In this document: positions 1 through 10,652 of the stretch, in pieces
Numbering within the stretch: the stretch's first letter is position 1
Layout of the letters: each line of letters starts with the position of its first letter
DNA from: Ulota crispa
Lineage: Eukaryota > Streptophyta > Bryopsida > Orthotrichales > Orthotrichaceae
Assembly: GCA_963920765.1 (NCBI GenBank)
Contig: OY987247.1
Span: forward strand, 9,024,471 to 9,088,470
Direction of reading: 5' to 3'
DNA length: 64,000 bases
Translations under genes and position numbers: made by a program
The notes under the pieces: generated by a model
The model's input: the letters and a program-made list of their open reading frames with translations, nothing else
Told to the model about the DNA's origin: nothing
The model's database searches: none

Positions 1-1107
1 AGGGTCGGTCTGAAGTAAATCAATGCAACGAGAAACGACATGACTTCCTCCGGGAGCGAAACGAGCTAAGACGTTGTTATGCTCAGCAGAGGCGCTGACC
101 AACTGATTGGCAGGTGTTGTGCTTATCTCCTGTACATCAAAGGAATGTTGTGTCGGAGTTGCCATACTCACGGAACCCACATCTGCACAAGGTCCATCGT
201 TGATAACCGGACCAGAGCTCCTGGGAGAACTTATCCTGGCTGCATCCCTGTTATCAATAACTCTTAATCATTAAAACCACCAAATAGCTACTACTCAGCA
301 TTATCAATTATACTCAAGCACTGGTAAAAAAGTTGCACATATAAAACTCGTAGTACAATTCTGTTAAATGAAAAAAAGCAACATCATTCGAGGGATCCAT
401 ACTTTGAGGTGAACGTGATGTTTTTTAAATGAATATTGCCAGATGTTATAATTTGAAGAATGCACTCAAATTCTTATTATTAAGGAAAGAAATATAATGA
501 TTAATTAGAATAGAGGCATTGTTTCTTACTTTTGAATGAATGTTGCTTTCAACTCTCGTGCAGCCTCATCAGCCTCTTCCTGAGAAGGCACGCCGCCAAA
601 CTGTACAAGTTGGTTGGCGATGACAGGGGCCTCTTCATGGCAGAAGTCGTACTCATCATCCATGTAGTGAGGCCCTGGAGATGGCTTTGACAGACGTGCC
701 GCATCTCGGTGTCTTGCTGCAGCAGCTGCGTCCACATGCGCAGCAGCAGGTGTTGATACAGTTGCAGCGGCTGCTGCAGCTGCCGTGCCTGGAAAAACAA
801 CAAAGCTTAATCACACAAAAACTCAACTTTCAAATAGAACCTGAATTAAATCATACTTATAAATGTATCAACTTACTACAGCCAAATGCATTGATTTTCC
901 ACAATTGAATATTTCGATGTTGTGATTCAACATCTGAATATTTGAGTAGCTCAGAGAAAACTAAACGATGCAAGCAACGAAATTCAAAAGGAACTTGAAA
1001 TCAACGCCAGCAAATATTTCGACCAATTTTTGACTTCCTAAAAAAATTATCCAAACTTAATAAGCTTCCACTATACCTGCGACCTTCGAAATGCCGCGCA
1101 ACATCAT
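1..1107 (-). CDS. Unrecognised protein with Ala-rich N-terminus (partial, 5' part of gene)
   Basis: Three exons join in phase: 1107-1077, 788-530 and 247 down to the window edge, where the frame is still open. Donors read GCAG/GTATAG and CAAAA/GTAAGA; acceptors read TTTCCAG and GATAACAG. The 31 + 259 + 247 nt give 179 residues without a stop. The protein starts MMLRGISKVAG, followed by alanine runs with Arg/His and few acidic residues up to about residue 45. That could be an organellar transit peptide, which is inference. A more conserved-looking acidic block, MDDEYDFCHEEAPVIANQ, follows at about residues 56-73, then a polar Ser/Thr-rich stretch. I do not recognise the family. The first of two tandem ATGs was chosen as the start. 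A 5'UTR intron is likely (donor near 1379, acceptor near 1132). The C-terminus lies outside the window. Confidence 0.72.
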
Positions 1108-1500
1108 GAACCCTTGCTCCTAATGAACTGACCTGCAACCAACAAAAATTCCTCCCATCGTTATATCCGTCGGCACTCAACAACAAACCCTAGAAAACCT
1201 CAACACACTCACACACAAATACAAAATTCAGAATCGCATAGAAAACCTTCACCCGTGCCACTCAAACCCACGACAGAACCAAAGCCAATACAACGTTTCA
1301 AATACCGAAACCCTATGCAAATTTCACAAAACACAATACCGTAACAGGTCTGTAAAAAACGACGGAATCGAGAACTTACAAGAAGGATTGAGGATGACGG
1401 AAGCGCCGACTTCACAGACGCACAATTGGTAAAAGAATGCTCCGTTACGCAAATAAAGAAACCCTAATTGCGTCGATTTGCTTCGTTCTGGTCACAAAAT
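1108..1500 (-). promoter_or_regulatory. Probable 5'UTR exon, UTR intron and promoter-proximal region of the gene at 1-1107
   Basis: On the minus strand a good donor (CTTCTT/GTAAGTT, near 1379) and an acceptor (GGTTGCAG/GTCAG, near 1132) suggest a non-coding first exon ending at about 1379 and an intron of roughly 250 bp before the ATG-bearing exon. The region is GC-richer than the flanking DNA. No clear TATA box was found, so the transcription start is not placed. Confidence 0.4.
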
Positions 1501-1870
1501 GAAAGAGAAAACTTTCAAAAAAATCGCGATTGGCAGAGGTGCGTGTGGTTCGTCCGGGAGAGAGGCAGGGGTGGAAATATGTTGCCAAATTAAGTGAGGA
1601 TGGATTTATGGAAGCGTGGTGGATACTGACCCGAGTGACCGTGTGGCACGAGAGAAGCTGAGCGAGCACGCAAGGCTTGCAAACCGACACGCACAATAAA
1701 TGTGGCCTCGAACGGACCATTCGTTCATCGGCTTATCATCCCGTGTATTTCATCCGATCTTGATTTATCATCTCTTTTTCATCCATCTGCTCTTCTCTCG
1801 GTAATCTCTCCAATCAGACTCTTCCAATTAGCTCTATCTGCTCCTCGTAAGCAAGGAATTAAGGAATTAA

Positions 1871-2777
1871 CCCTTTAGGGCCGCCTGCTCTCCAAGCTAG
1901 TTGTTCTTTTAATAAAAGCAAATTGCTCTATGCTTTTTAGTAGTTAAATTAGATGTAAAAAGCACAATCCAACCATATCTATGTAAATTGTGGTCTTGGA
2001 AGATAAGCATGTATAAAATTTGGACCCATTTAATTATGTTATGTATTGCATCGGTGAAGTGAAAGGTGGTGCATTGGATTAAGTTTGGATTGTATAGGTT
2101 GTATGAATGGCTCCTACAAGCAATTGTTGTAGAATTAGATTTTGAAATTGTGGGCTTTTCTTACATGTGATATGTTGAAGGGCTTGAACTTGATATTTTT
2201 GGGAAAATTTGTACCATTTGTTGTATTTGGTGAAGGAAAGGCATGAGTGGTTAGGGTGCAAAAATTGTGGAAATATCATGAAATTTTGATCATTTTTAGA
2301 AAAATGAGATTTGCATGGTTAGAAAATCCAACCATATGGATTATTTGAATAGTATTGATCTGCGTTTATGTATTTTTTCAAAAGAAGTGTGATAGTATAT
2401 AAGTGATCTTGATTGTGCAACCCTAAAAGGACTATAGAGCTCAAATAGGGGGTACAAACCCAAAGAATAATTGAGTTGGCTGCTCTAGTGGCACTATTTA
2501 CCCAGTCCTTAAAGATGTTAAGTGACGTCATCCTCTTGTTAATGTTTTGGTGAGTGATTTGTATTGAATATTTAGGTTTCCCAATACCCCTTTCAATGAA
2601 TCACTCTCTCTACAACAATTTGTAATTCCAAACTTTGATCATACAAGTGCGTGTGAGAATAGACTTAATTTCCTACATGTTTGTAATTGGTCAATCCATG
2701 ATCCAAAATTGATAACACACCTTAAATTTCATTTCAAACCTGTGAAGGCAGTTTTTGCCTCCTCCGGCCCTAAAGGG
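1871..2777. mobile_element. TTAA-flanked MITE, 907 bp, TIR CCCTTTAGGGCCG
   Basis: The element is bounded by TTAA at 1867-1870 and 2778-2781. Its ends are an exact 13-bp inverted repeat, CCCTTTAGGGCCG. The interior is AT-rich and non-coding. The TTAA duplication with C-rich ends is what piggyBac-type transposases leave. The subfamily differs from most others here by carrying GGGCCG instead of AAGGACC. The target lies next to a small direct repeat (AAGGAATT twice). Confidence 0.75.
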
Positions 2778-2781
2778 TTAA

Positions 2782-3600
2782 GGGGTTAGAGAAACTACAC
2801 CAAATAAGGTAGTATGTTCTAAAATTGTCACTTTAAGGGCTAGTCTACCTTTTCATAAGCTTTTTGGGATAGGAACATTTTTTCTCTAGTATTGAGAGAA
2901 ATGGATGTTAAAGGTAACACAAATTTTTTCATGTTTTTTGAAGCATTATTGAATTGTTGATGAATTTTCAAAGTTTTTTGTAATAGGCACCTATTTATGA
3001 CTCTAGGTCTTCCATAAACCGTCTTTGCCTCTAGTAATAGAATACACATTTTCTTCTATGACTTGAAGAGGTTCATTCAAGGACCACTTTATATCCATTC
3101 TTGAACTACTTATGAGACGCTTGACATGAGAGGACTAGAGTTTTTTTTGAGGCATTTTTGTAGGAGAAAATTCCAATTTCCTCATGCAAAATTGTGTTTC
3201 CTCAAGGAAATTTTGAAAGGTTTTGTGCATTTAGCAAGGTGCAAGAAAATGCACACATGGACTCTATTGCAAGAGAAAACAAGGAAAACAACAATAACAT
3301 TGCTTTAAAACCATATTGAGGAATTTAGATTTTCCTCTAGCAAAAATAGCTAGAAGGAAGGACAAATTCAGCAAAAATATGAATGGAGCTTTGAAACCTC
3401 CTACTTTGATAATTGGGAGAGGTCATAGTAATGATTACTTACTTAATACTAAAATTTGGCATTTGGTATTACCTTGAAAGTTGTGAAGCAACTTATTGCA
3501 AAACCCCTATTGGAACCTATTTGTTATGGGTCATGTTAATTCTACTTACTTTGTAAATATGTTGTACACATTGTGAAGTTCAACATGTTGGAGTTGAGTG
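2782..3600. other. AT-rich intergenic stretch, no gene seen
   Basis: Only short open frames without splice context or recognisable protein character occur here. Nothing further can be supported. Confidence 0.5.
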
Positions 3601-3604
3601 TTAA

Positions 3605-4074
3605 CTCCTAAAGGACGAGGCAACCCTTTGCGACCAATACAATACGGGGTATTTTTCTTGTATTTGAAGTACATTTACATCTTTATTACATTTGAGGTCA
3701 ACAAAGAAGTTAGAATATAGATCAATGATGTTCTAGTGAGGTAGTCAAGATCCCAAATTAAAAAAAATTGTTGGTAGCAAATGCTAGTTGTACCGCAGCC
3801 TATACTTTAATTTTGTTCACTCCACAATTAACTAGCTGCACATGAAGTATTAGTATTCCTCTAATTAATGGTAGCAATTGCCAATGCCATGCAAAGCATT
3901 TTGAGCTTGAGCGAGTCTATACATTTCTGGTAATCAAATAAAGAGAATAGCTTAATATACACAATGGTCAATAGTGGGTTCCATGTTGTGATATTGTAAG
4001 ATGAACAAAGTCGTAGGTTGCGGTACAACAGCAGCGTACACAATATGTATAATAGTAGCCTCGTCCTTTAAGGG
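3605..4074. mobile_element. TTAA-flanked MITE, short subfamily A, 470 bp
   Basis: TTAA lies at 3601-3604 and 4075-4078. The left end is CTCCTAAAGGACGAGGC; the right end reads CCCTTAAAGGACGAGGC in inverse complement. The interior block around 3625-3735 (containing TTTGCGACCAATACAATACG and AGATCAATG) is shared with the copies at 35641-35865 and 62232-63499, so these form one subfamily. No coding capacity is seen. Confidence 0.8.
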
Positions 4075-4418
4075 TTAACACATTATTGAGTTGGTAAATA
4101 AAGAATGCTAGATACTTAAACAATTGTGAACCTATCACTAATCAACGTTCATATTACTTGATTCAATGATAAATTTGCAATTATAGCGCATCATCAATTC
4201 TTTTAACTGGGACAAAGCAACACACATTTGTTACAAACTTTGAGTACGCATTTCAACGTCAATAACAATATTAGTACAATACTAAGTTTTTGTGTCACTA
4301 CGGAATCTATTTGAAAGCATTTTTATACTCATTGTTATTTAGTGGCTTCAACTTTTGTGAAGGTATCATCACGTATAGAATAACATCCTTGTTGTCTCTC
4401 CAATCCTAAAACATAACC

Positions 4419-4530
4419 ACTCCAAGGTCGAACCTCACGTTGCGTTTTCACTTTCATACTCCGCAGCTCCGCTTTGCCACAAGAAGTTGCATATACAAGA
4501 GATAATAAGAAGTACAATAAGGTCCTTCAT
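4419..4530 (-). CDS. Possible first exon of a small secreted protein (weak)
   Basis: An ATG at 4530 opens a frame starting MKDLIVLLIISCICNFLWQ, then a Gly-Ala-Ala-rich turn. It looks like a signal peptide with a hydrophobic core at residues 4-18. The frame stops (ACG TGA), but that stop overlaps a plausible donor (AC/GTGAGG), so this may be exon 1 of a spliced gene. No downstream exon could be assigned with confidence; an open frame ending near 4335 lies in another phase. It could equally be chance. Confidence 0.2.
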
Positions 4531-5274
4531 TTTGCAGCCCAGGTATTTGTTAACACTTTGGCATACAACAGTAGGAATAGAAACATTCACAAATAGAAAC
4601 CTACATAATCAAGTGCATGTTAAGCAGCCAGGCCGTGGCATCAAAGAGATCTGCTTGTAACTGCAATAAAAAGTGCACAATACCCAAGTTTGCAGCAACG
4701 AGGTTGTTTTTCTCTTCCAGAAAAATGAAGACTGAAGAGGCCTGGTGGCGTGAAAAACTATAATCTTGTAAAGACCACACAACAATGATTGCAGGAATTT
4801 CTGACTGCTGATTCACGAATTAAACGCAAAGCAAGAAAATTTCATCCAGCAATTGATCTAGAGGGGTCTACAGTTGAGAATTCGAAAGAGCTTTGAATGC
4901 GGTAGAATCAAGTCAAAATTTATTATTTCACAGAACACTTGAGTAGACTCTGGCTTCCTCATCAAGTAACCAAATACTGTACAAAGCAAAAACAGAAGCT
5001 TCTTTTGAAGGTAATCCGGAATGAACACTCATGAGACGCAAAACTTGCATGAATGATTATCATGCCATTCTAACGAGTTTGTCTCGAAATCCACGAAATA
5101 CGTAATTAGCAACTCTACAAATTTGCACGCCTCAAGTGTGTTTTATGAGGGTCAATAGTATGTATCAGAATGCTTTCCCTAGAGAAGGAGTTCTCATCAG
5201 CCCCTCCTTAACTTTCCCAAGAGGTACCTGATTGATGAGGGCCGCATCTGACGGGGTTTTCCTGCTTGGTACGA
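4531..5274. other. 3' flank of the zinc-motif gene, no supported gene
   Basis: This stretch holds the probable 3'UTR and downstream region of the gene at 5275-8202 (minus strand), then mixed-composition DNA. A frame near 4601-4816 on the minus strand has no splice partner or recognisable domain and was not called. Confidence 0.4.
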
Positions 5275-8202
5275 TCATCCGCTGCTGACCGTTGATGAGG
5301 CCGATGCCCCCCAGTGATAAGTTAACAAAACGCTCAATTTTTCCACCACCTGTCTGCCGAGAATCTGCTCCAACAAAACTGCAATGGATTATTCTGAGTT
5401 CTGCTCTAGGTTTTAGGTACACCCCAATTCTTCCAAACATCCATTTAAAAAACTCAAAGCTAACACATGATGATCAACCTAGTACAAGCAACATGACCAG
5501 CAATTACGAAAAACCTACAAAACTCGTAGGGCTCCACACAGGAAGTTGAATGAGTCGTATATGTGTAGACGTAGGTTGTAATACCTATGTGACAGAAGCA
5601 ATGATGACAAAGCTAAGGATAGACAAGAAACAAGTACTAATTATCAATGCCTACCGATTATTAAAAAACAAGTTTTTTATTGGTGCGCAAGACTATATTG
5701 AAGGTTTTTTTGTGCGAATTGGCTACTAAGTCAGAATCATATCCGCCAACCAGAGCTCATGAAGGTTTGCAATACGAAAGCCTAGAGTCTTAATAAAATA
5801 AACATGACATACTTTAAATTTACTAAAAATGTACTCCCTCCGTCCCAAAATGATTTTCCTATTGGCCTTTTTTTAGTATCCCAAAATGATCTTCTTGTTG
5901 GAGGAGGAAGGAAGCTAGCGACACTTGCACATAGTCCGAAAACATGGGCATGCTAACCAATCCCATGTCATCAAGTGAGCCACCGGTGCTCTTCAAAAGT
6001 GCCTCAAAAATTCAATTTTCAAGCACTTTGAAACCAGCCTTTGAAAACTAATTTGAAACTCAAAATCTCAGAACAATAGGAGGACATCAAACTCTATTCA
6101 TAGGTCAAAAAAATATTTGAAAAACGATTCTTTTCAAGCTTAATCTATAACATTTTGTGTAATAGGAAGATCATTTTGGGACGGAGGGAGTAATAAAGTC
6201 AATGACTGTGTGACGTTGCAAGATATTCCAAAATACTATGATCGAGGTCCTAGAAAAGAGGTCTGAGTGCACTTGTTATACGGTTTCGATCTGAAAAAAA
6301 ATAAGAGGACAAACAAATGAAATGAACAAATTTACAACTTCCAGCCTGATTCTATTTGAGATTCGTAAATCCACTACAAATCAGCATATAATCATCGAGT
6401 TTAGTGTGCACGTACCAGGAGACTCAGTCACAGCTGCGTTTCTTGTTTCCGATAAAGAATTCTGAAACTTGTAAGATCTCAGAAAAGCCTCCTTCTCTGC
6501 CTCCTCCCTGACCCGGTTCCTCTCCCCCCTTGGAAACCTTGAGCTTTTAAGGGTTCTGAAAAGAGGAGACTTCCGAGTATCTGGAAGAGAATCACCCAAA
6601 ACTCCAGATCTGTGCATCTTTGGAGGGGAAGATACGCGAATGGAATTGCTCACAGATTTCCTCACAGTCACAAACAAACTGCCACCTGCTCTTCTTGGTG
6701 CAATACCTCTGGTTCTCCTCGGTGAGGTTTTACTTGCACTAGTATTTAGTTTACGAGAAGCTTGAAATTTAGGAGTTCTATTTCCAGATAGCCCTGCCAT
6801 CTGCTCCGAAGTTTCAGTTGATGAGGAAGACCTATCACCAGAGCTCTCAGAGGTTCTAACTCCTCCACTGGCGCCATTCATCCAGCAAGGAATTTGATTC
6901 GGATCATACAGTAGATCAGCAAGCTTCTTCGAGGTTTTGTAAGTCTTCACTTTGCACTTCGTCTCAGGAAATTTCCCTTGGTAAAGCTGCAAGTTCATAG
7001 GTAACTTGGGCAAAGGATTCAATTGTAAAGTGTTTATCATTGGCTTAGACCGTCCTAATATAAAGCCACTCAAACCTACTAATGGCATCACACCAACCCT
7101 GCCACAGAGAAATGCCAACACTTAATATCGTAAACGCCCTGATTCTCGACTTACAAAAGCTCTAACAAACAACAAAAGATCACATACTCAACATAGAATA
7201 ATCAATCAAGTGAACCAGTCACATGTTTTAGAAAATACACGCGCAAGGAATTCGAAACAAGATATACTGCAAACATTTAGCAATGTGATGCACTCACGAA
7301 TGAGGTTTTCCAGCACCTTAGATAGGGCTACTTTAGACAAAGGGCACAGACTGAAACAACAAATTTGAGATAACAAGACATCCTCGCCCTTGTTTGGTGA
7401 AAAAAACCGTTTCTATTCATGTTGCCTTGTTTAGTTCGTTATTAGCTTTCCACGACAGTAATGCATAGCAATTACTGCAGGTTGAAATATTGTTGTATTG
7501 TACTAATTTGTAGTGATAATAATTTTGGACTCATAGTAACAGGATAAATTGGAGTGGTCTAAGTAACATGAATGAGCATGAAGAGGTGGTACTTACATGG
7601 TCCTCTGTGGCATGCTAAAAAAAAGAACTTGAAAACGCCAAATTCTCACTCAAGCTAGAGTTCAAGTGGATTGAACTCTAATTACTTAAATGCCTCATAG
7701 AAAAGCAATTTAAGCTTGTTATCTCACCCTAGTTGCATATGATGTTGGTTCATATTTTAACCTTGTTGCTTCGACAGATGCAATCTGAAGGTAAACCAGC
7801 CTTAAGCAAAGAAAACAGAAGATTTTCATGGTAATATACCAGAAGCTGGATAGTACAAAAACCAAAGAGACTGTAACACATACCCTTCACAAAACCAGCA
7901 GGATTCACTAGAATCAGACGATTGCCTCCGATTCCAAAACTGACGACTTGAATTGAGTCCGTTTCCTTTACATCGAGGACACTTAAATCGACCACCGTCC
8001 GCTTTTCCAAAAACGTCCGTTACGTTCTTCACGAAAACGCGACTCTTCTCGACCTGAATACAAAAAAAATCACAATAAGAAACGACACTAAAATTCTTTT
8101 AGACGCACAAGTAAGCGTATCTTTCATGACGAAGTAAAGTAAAAAGCCAAATCCTACTCAGATTTTTCATAACAGTGCCTGGATACGTACCATTTCACCC
8201 AT
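5275..8202 (-). CDS. DnaJ-type zinc-motif protein (two CxxCxGxG), no J domain
   Basis: Four exons join in phase to 322 residues: 8202-8191, 8053-7884, 7098-6416 and 5378-5275. Residues 29-36 are CPRCKGNG and 56-63 are CWFCEGVG, two CxxCxGxG motifs like one zinc site of the Hsp40/DnaJ cysteine-rich domain. The second motif is completed only by splicing exon 2 to exon 3, which supports the model. There is no J domain. Residues about 75-135 are mixed; about 140-280 are rich in Ser, Arg and Pro and probably disordered; the tail has a helix-like LLEQILGRQVVEKLSVLL segment and stops at TGA 5277-5275. In DnaJ-type zinc proteins such motifs bind unfolded clients or act in thiol-disulfide chemistry; the partner here is unknown. 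Another reading frame of the last exon is also long and open, so the C-terminus is the least certain part. Confidence 0.75.
5834..6190. mobile_element. Stowaway-type MITE in the last intron of the zinc-motif gene
   Basis: The ends are a near-perfect inverted repeat starting CTCCCTCCGTCCCAAAATGA, flanked by TA at 5832-5833 and 6191-6192. This terminal sequence is the well-known signature of plant Stowaway elements (Tc1/mariner-mobilised). It is 357 bp with no coding capacity and lies wholly inside intron 5379-6415, so splicing should remove it. Confidence 0.92.
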
Positions 8203-8260
8203 GACGACGGCATATACTCAAGCTTCACAAGGTTTCCTCAAAATGCCAGCTCAAAGGAAT
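8203..8260 (-). promoter_or_regulatory. 5'UTR of the zinc-motif gene
   Basis: This is sequence immediately upstream of the ATG at 8202. An earlier ATG in another frame lies nearby (ATGCCGTCGTCATGG); the downstream ATG was chosen because only that frame continues through the splice into the zinc motif. Confidence 0.4.
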
Positions 8261-9039
8261 CCTCGTAGCTCCATAAATCGAATGTCTTCCTTCCTTCCTT
8301 CCTTCCTAATCCGGAAGTGGATTAATAAAAACAACAAATTGCACCTATCAATTCGTCTTCTCGAAGCCAAGAATCGGCTATTTGTCCAAACCCTAAGATA
8401 TAGGATTAAATCCCTGCATCTTCACCAAATGTCAAAATTAACAACGCTCGTTTAATCTACTCAAAAAACTTCAAACGCAAAAAAGAAAAGATGTAGAGAA
8501 CAATAAGACTCGGTTCGGTTACGTCCAATTTCGCACCTGTGAAAGAATTGATGCTTCAAAATGGTACAATCCTGAATGTTCTTGTTTCCAGCTCAGACTG
8601 TACTTCTGTCTCGACTCTCGACCGATAGGAAGCTAGGTTTTTGTGAGAGAATTGCGTCCTCGTAGCTCCATAATCGAATGTATTCCTTCCTAATCCGGTG
8701 TTAGGATTGAAAAACAACAAATTGTACCTATCAATTCGTCTTCACAAAGCCAAGAATTGGCTGTTCGTCCTTCACGCGCAGTTTCAAAACCCTAAGATAC
8801 AGGATTAAATCCCTGCAAATGTCAAAATTAAGAACGCTCATTTAATCAACTCAAGAAAATTTCAAGCGCAAACATAAAAAAGGAAACAGAAACAATAAGA
8901 CTCGATTGCGTCCATTTTTTCGAACCTGCAAAAGAATTGATGCTTCGAAATGGTACGATTCTGTATGTTCTTGTTTCCAGCTCAGACTGTACTTCTGTCT
9001 CGACCGATAGGAAGCTAGGTTTTTGTGAGAGAATTGCGT
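8261..9039. repeat. Tandem duplication upstream of the zinc-motif gene (2 copies, ~390 bp)
   Basis: Copy 1 (8261-8657) and copy 2 (8658-9039) align along their whole length. Both begin CCTCGTAGCTCCATAA and end GTGAGAGAATTGCGT. They differ by small indels, including a TTCC microsatellite near 8288-8307 present only in copy 1. On the minus strand each copy carries a splice-donor-like site (CACAG/GTGCG near 8537, GCAG/GTTCG near 8930). The duplicated unit may therefore be a first non-coding exon and promoter of the gene at 5275-8202; that role is inference. Confidence 0.8.
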
Positions 9040-9352
9040 AAAAACAAGGACAAACTATGGACTGCTCGCGTTCTGAATCCGAGAGCGCCAGTGCAGCGGT
9101 ATTCGTGTGCTTGAAAGAAGGTGAATTCGAGAGAATTCGAGAGAGCAATGGTGCGTCGCCACAAAGTTGAGATATCCAAAAGCGGCACTCTTCTCTCACA
9201 GGCAAGCACCCTCAAGACCCGCCGAAATGGAAGATTTTCTTCAGAAAGCATAAGTGAGAGCATCTCCAGCGTTGTACTCCAAACCACAGGCCCGGAAGTT
9301 TTTTATAACTCAATCGGCCAATATCCTACATTCTCTTGGGTCAACCGGTTGT
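9040..9352. other. GC-richer upstream segment, possible promoter or TE edge
   Basis: The segment contains a GAGCATCTCCAGCG motif (near 9258) that resembles plant DNA-transposon ends, and small GAATTCGAGA direct repeats. No right-hand partner was found. No gene was called. Confidence 0.3.
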
Positions 9353-9356
9353 CTAG

Positions 9357-9709
9357 CCCCTAAACACCTATATGGACGTTCTGTACAACAAAAAAATTGT
9401 TTTTCATCTCTTTTTTTTTCCAAAGTGACTATAGACACATGATCCATCATAGAAGGGAAATTACAATCTTATCAAATATACTTATATTTTTAAGTAACCC
9501 AAATTGTGAGAAAATTCAAAATCATGATGTTGGGTCCCAAGCTGCCTTTATTGCAAATTTCATGAGGTCAGCATGTACTATTGACTTTTGAAACTTTTAG
9601 AAGCAATACTATTGGTGCCCATCAACCAAAACACTATTGAAATTACAATATAAATACTGTTGAAGCTACAGTGTGGGTAGGCCACGGCCACCCAGCGGTC
9701 CTTTAAGGG
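9357..9709. mobile_element. MITE of the CCCCTAAAGG superfamily with CTAG target duplication
   Basis: The left end is CCCCTAAACACCTATATGG; the right end reads CCCTTAAAGGACCGCTGGG in inverse complement. The flanks are CTAG at 9353-9356 and 9710-9713 instead of the TTAA of its relatives. The TIRs are degraded compared with other copies. Non-coding, 353 bp. Confidence 0.6.
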
Positions 9710-9713
9710 CTAG

Positions 9714-10230
9714 AGTATACTCCCGGCTAAGCCTATAGAAATAAAGAATGTTCTCTTTCTTTCCTCTTAAATGGTTGGTTTTTTTCCTAAACTTTTGAAT
9801 TCAATTCAACAATTCTCAAAATCAACCGGCTAGCTTGTAACTGAATGTTTGTACTCCCCGTACATTGCTTCAAAATGGACTCTTCAAGAGATTACAATTA
9901 TTACATGATTACATCCTTATTTGAAGGGCCCTCAAAATTCTTGTTCTCTAACCCAGCTTGTAAATTCCTAGCAAATTTTTTGCTCAAATCTTACCTCGAT
10001 TTTGGACTGTATACCATTACACTGGAAAAACCATGTGAAAAATGGATGAAACAGCCAAGTCCCTTTCCAAGCAAACACAACTTTTACCAAAATTTGGATG
10101 AAAGCAATTAAAATTGTTGTATTTTATGGATGAACGTGCACAAGTTGTTGACTCTATCCATTTTTGTCCAAATGTTTCTTACATGCTTGCATTGTTGGGT
10201 GCTTGTCGCAAAACCAAAAAAATAAAAAAA
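9714..10230. other. AT-rich intergenic stretch, no gene seen
   Basis: A short plus-strand frame at 9845-10111 shows no domain or codon character that sets it apart from the background. Nothing else is supported. Confidence 0.4.
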
Positions 10231-10238
10231 TAAATTAA

Positions 10239-10644
10239 GGGAATTGATATGTGCACACCGGGGGGTTGATATTTGCACACCCCCCTACGGGGTAAATCCA
10301 TCAAAAAGTTGCATTTGAGAATTTTGAATTTAGATTTGAACTTAGAGACCATGATTTAGTCTAGAACCATTAAAAAAGAGTTGTAATTGAACAACATTCA
10401 ATGAAAAAGCTTATCTTTTTTACAAACAAAAGTAAAAGTAACACTTTTCCCTCTAACTAAGTTTTTTCATTGGGTGTTGTTCAATTGCAACTTTTTTTTG
10501 TATAGTTCTAGACTAAATCATGGTCTCTAAGTCCAAATCTGAATTCAAATTTCTCAAATGCAGCTTTTTGATGGTAGAAATCAATAATTTACCCAATAGG
10601 GGGCGTGCAAATATCAACCCCCCGATGTGCACATATCAATTCCC
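10239..10644. mobile_element. hAT-like fold-back MITE, copy 1 (8-bp TSD)
   Basis: Terminal repeats GGGAATTGATATGTGCACA (left) and its inverse complement (right) are flanked by exact 8-bp duplications TAAATTAA at 10231-10238 and 10645-10652. The whole 406-bp element is a fold-back with arms of about 190 bp. Target duplications of 8 bp are the hAT hallmark. It is homologous to the element at 19365-19771. Confidence 0.85.
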
Positions 10645-10652
10645 TAAATTAA

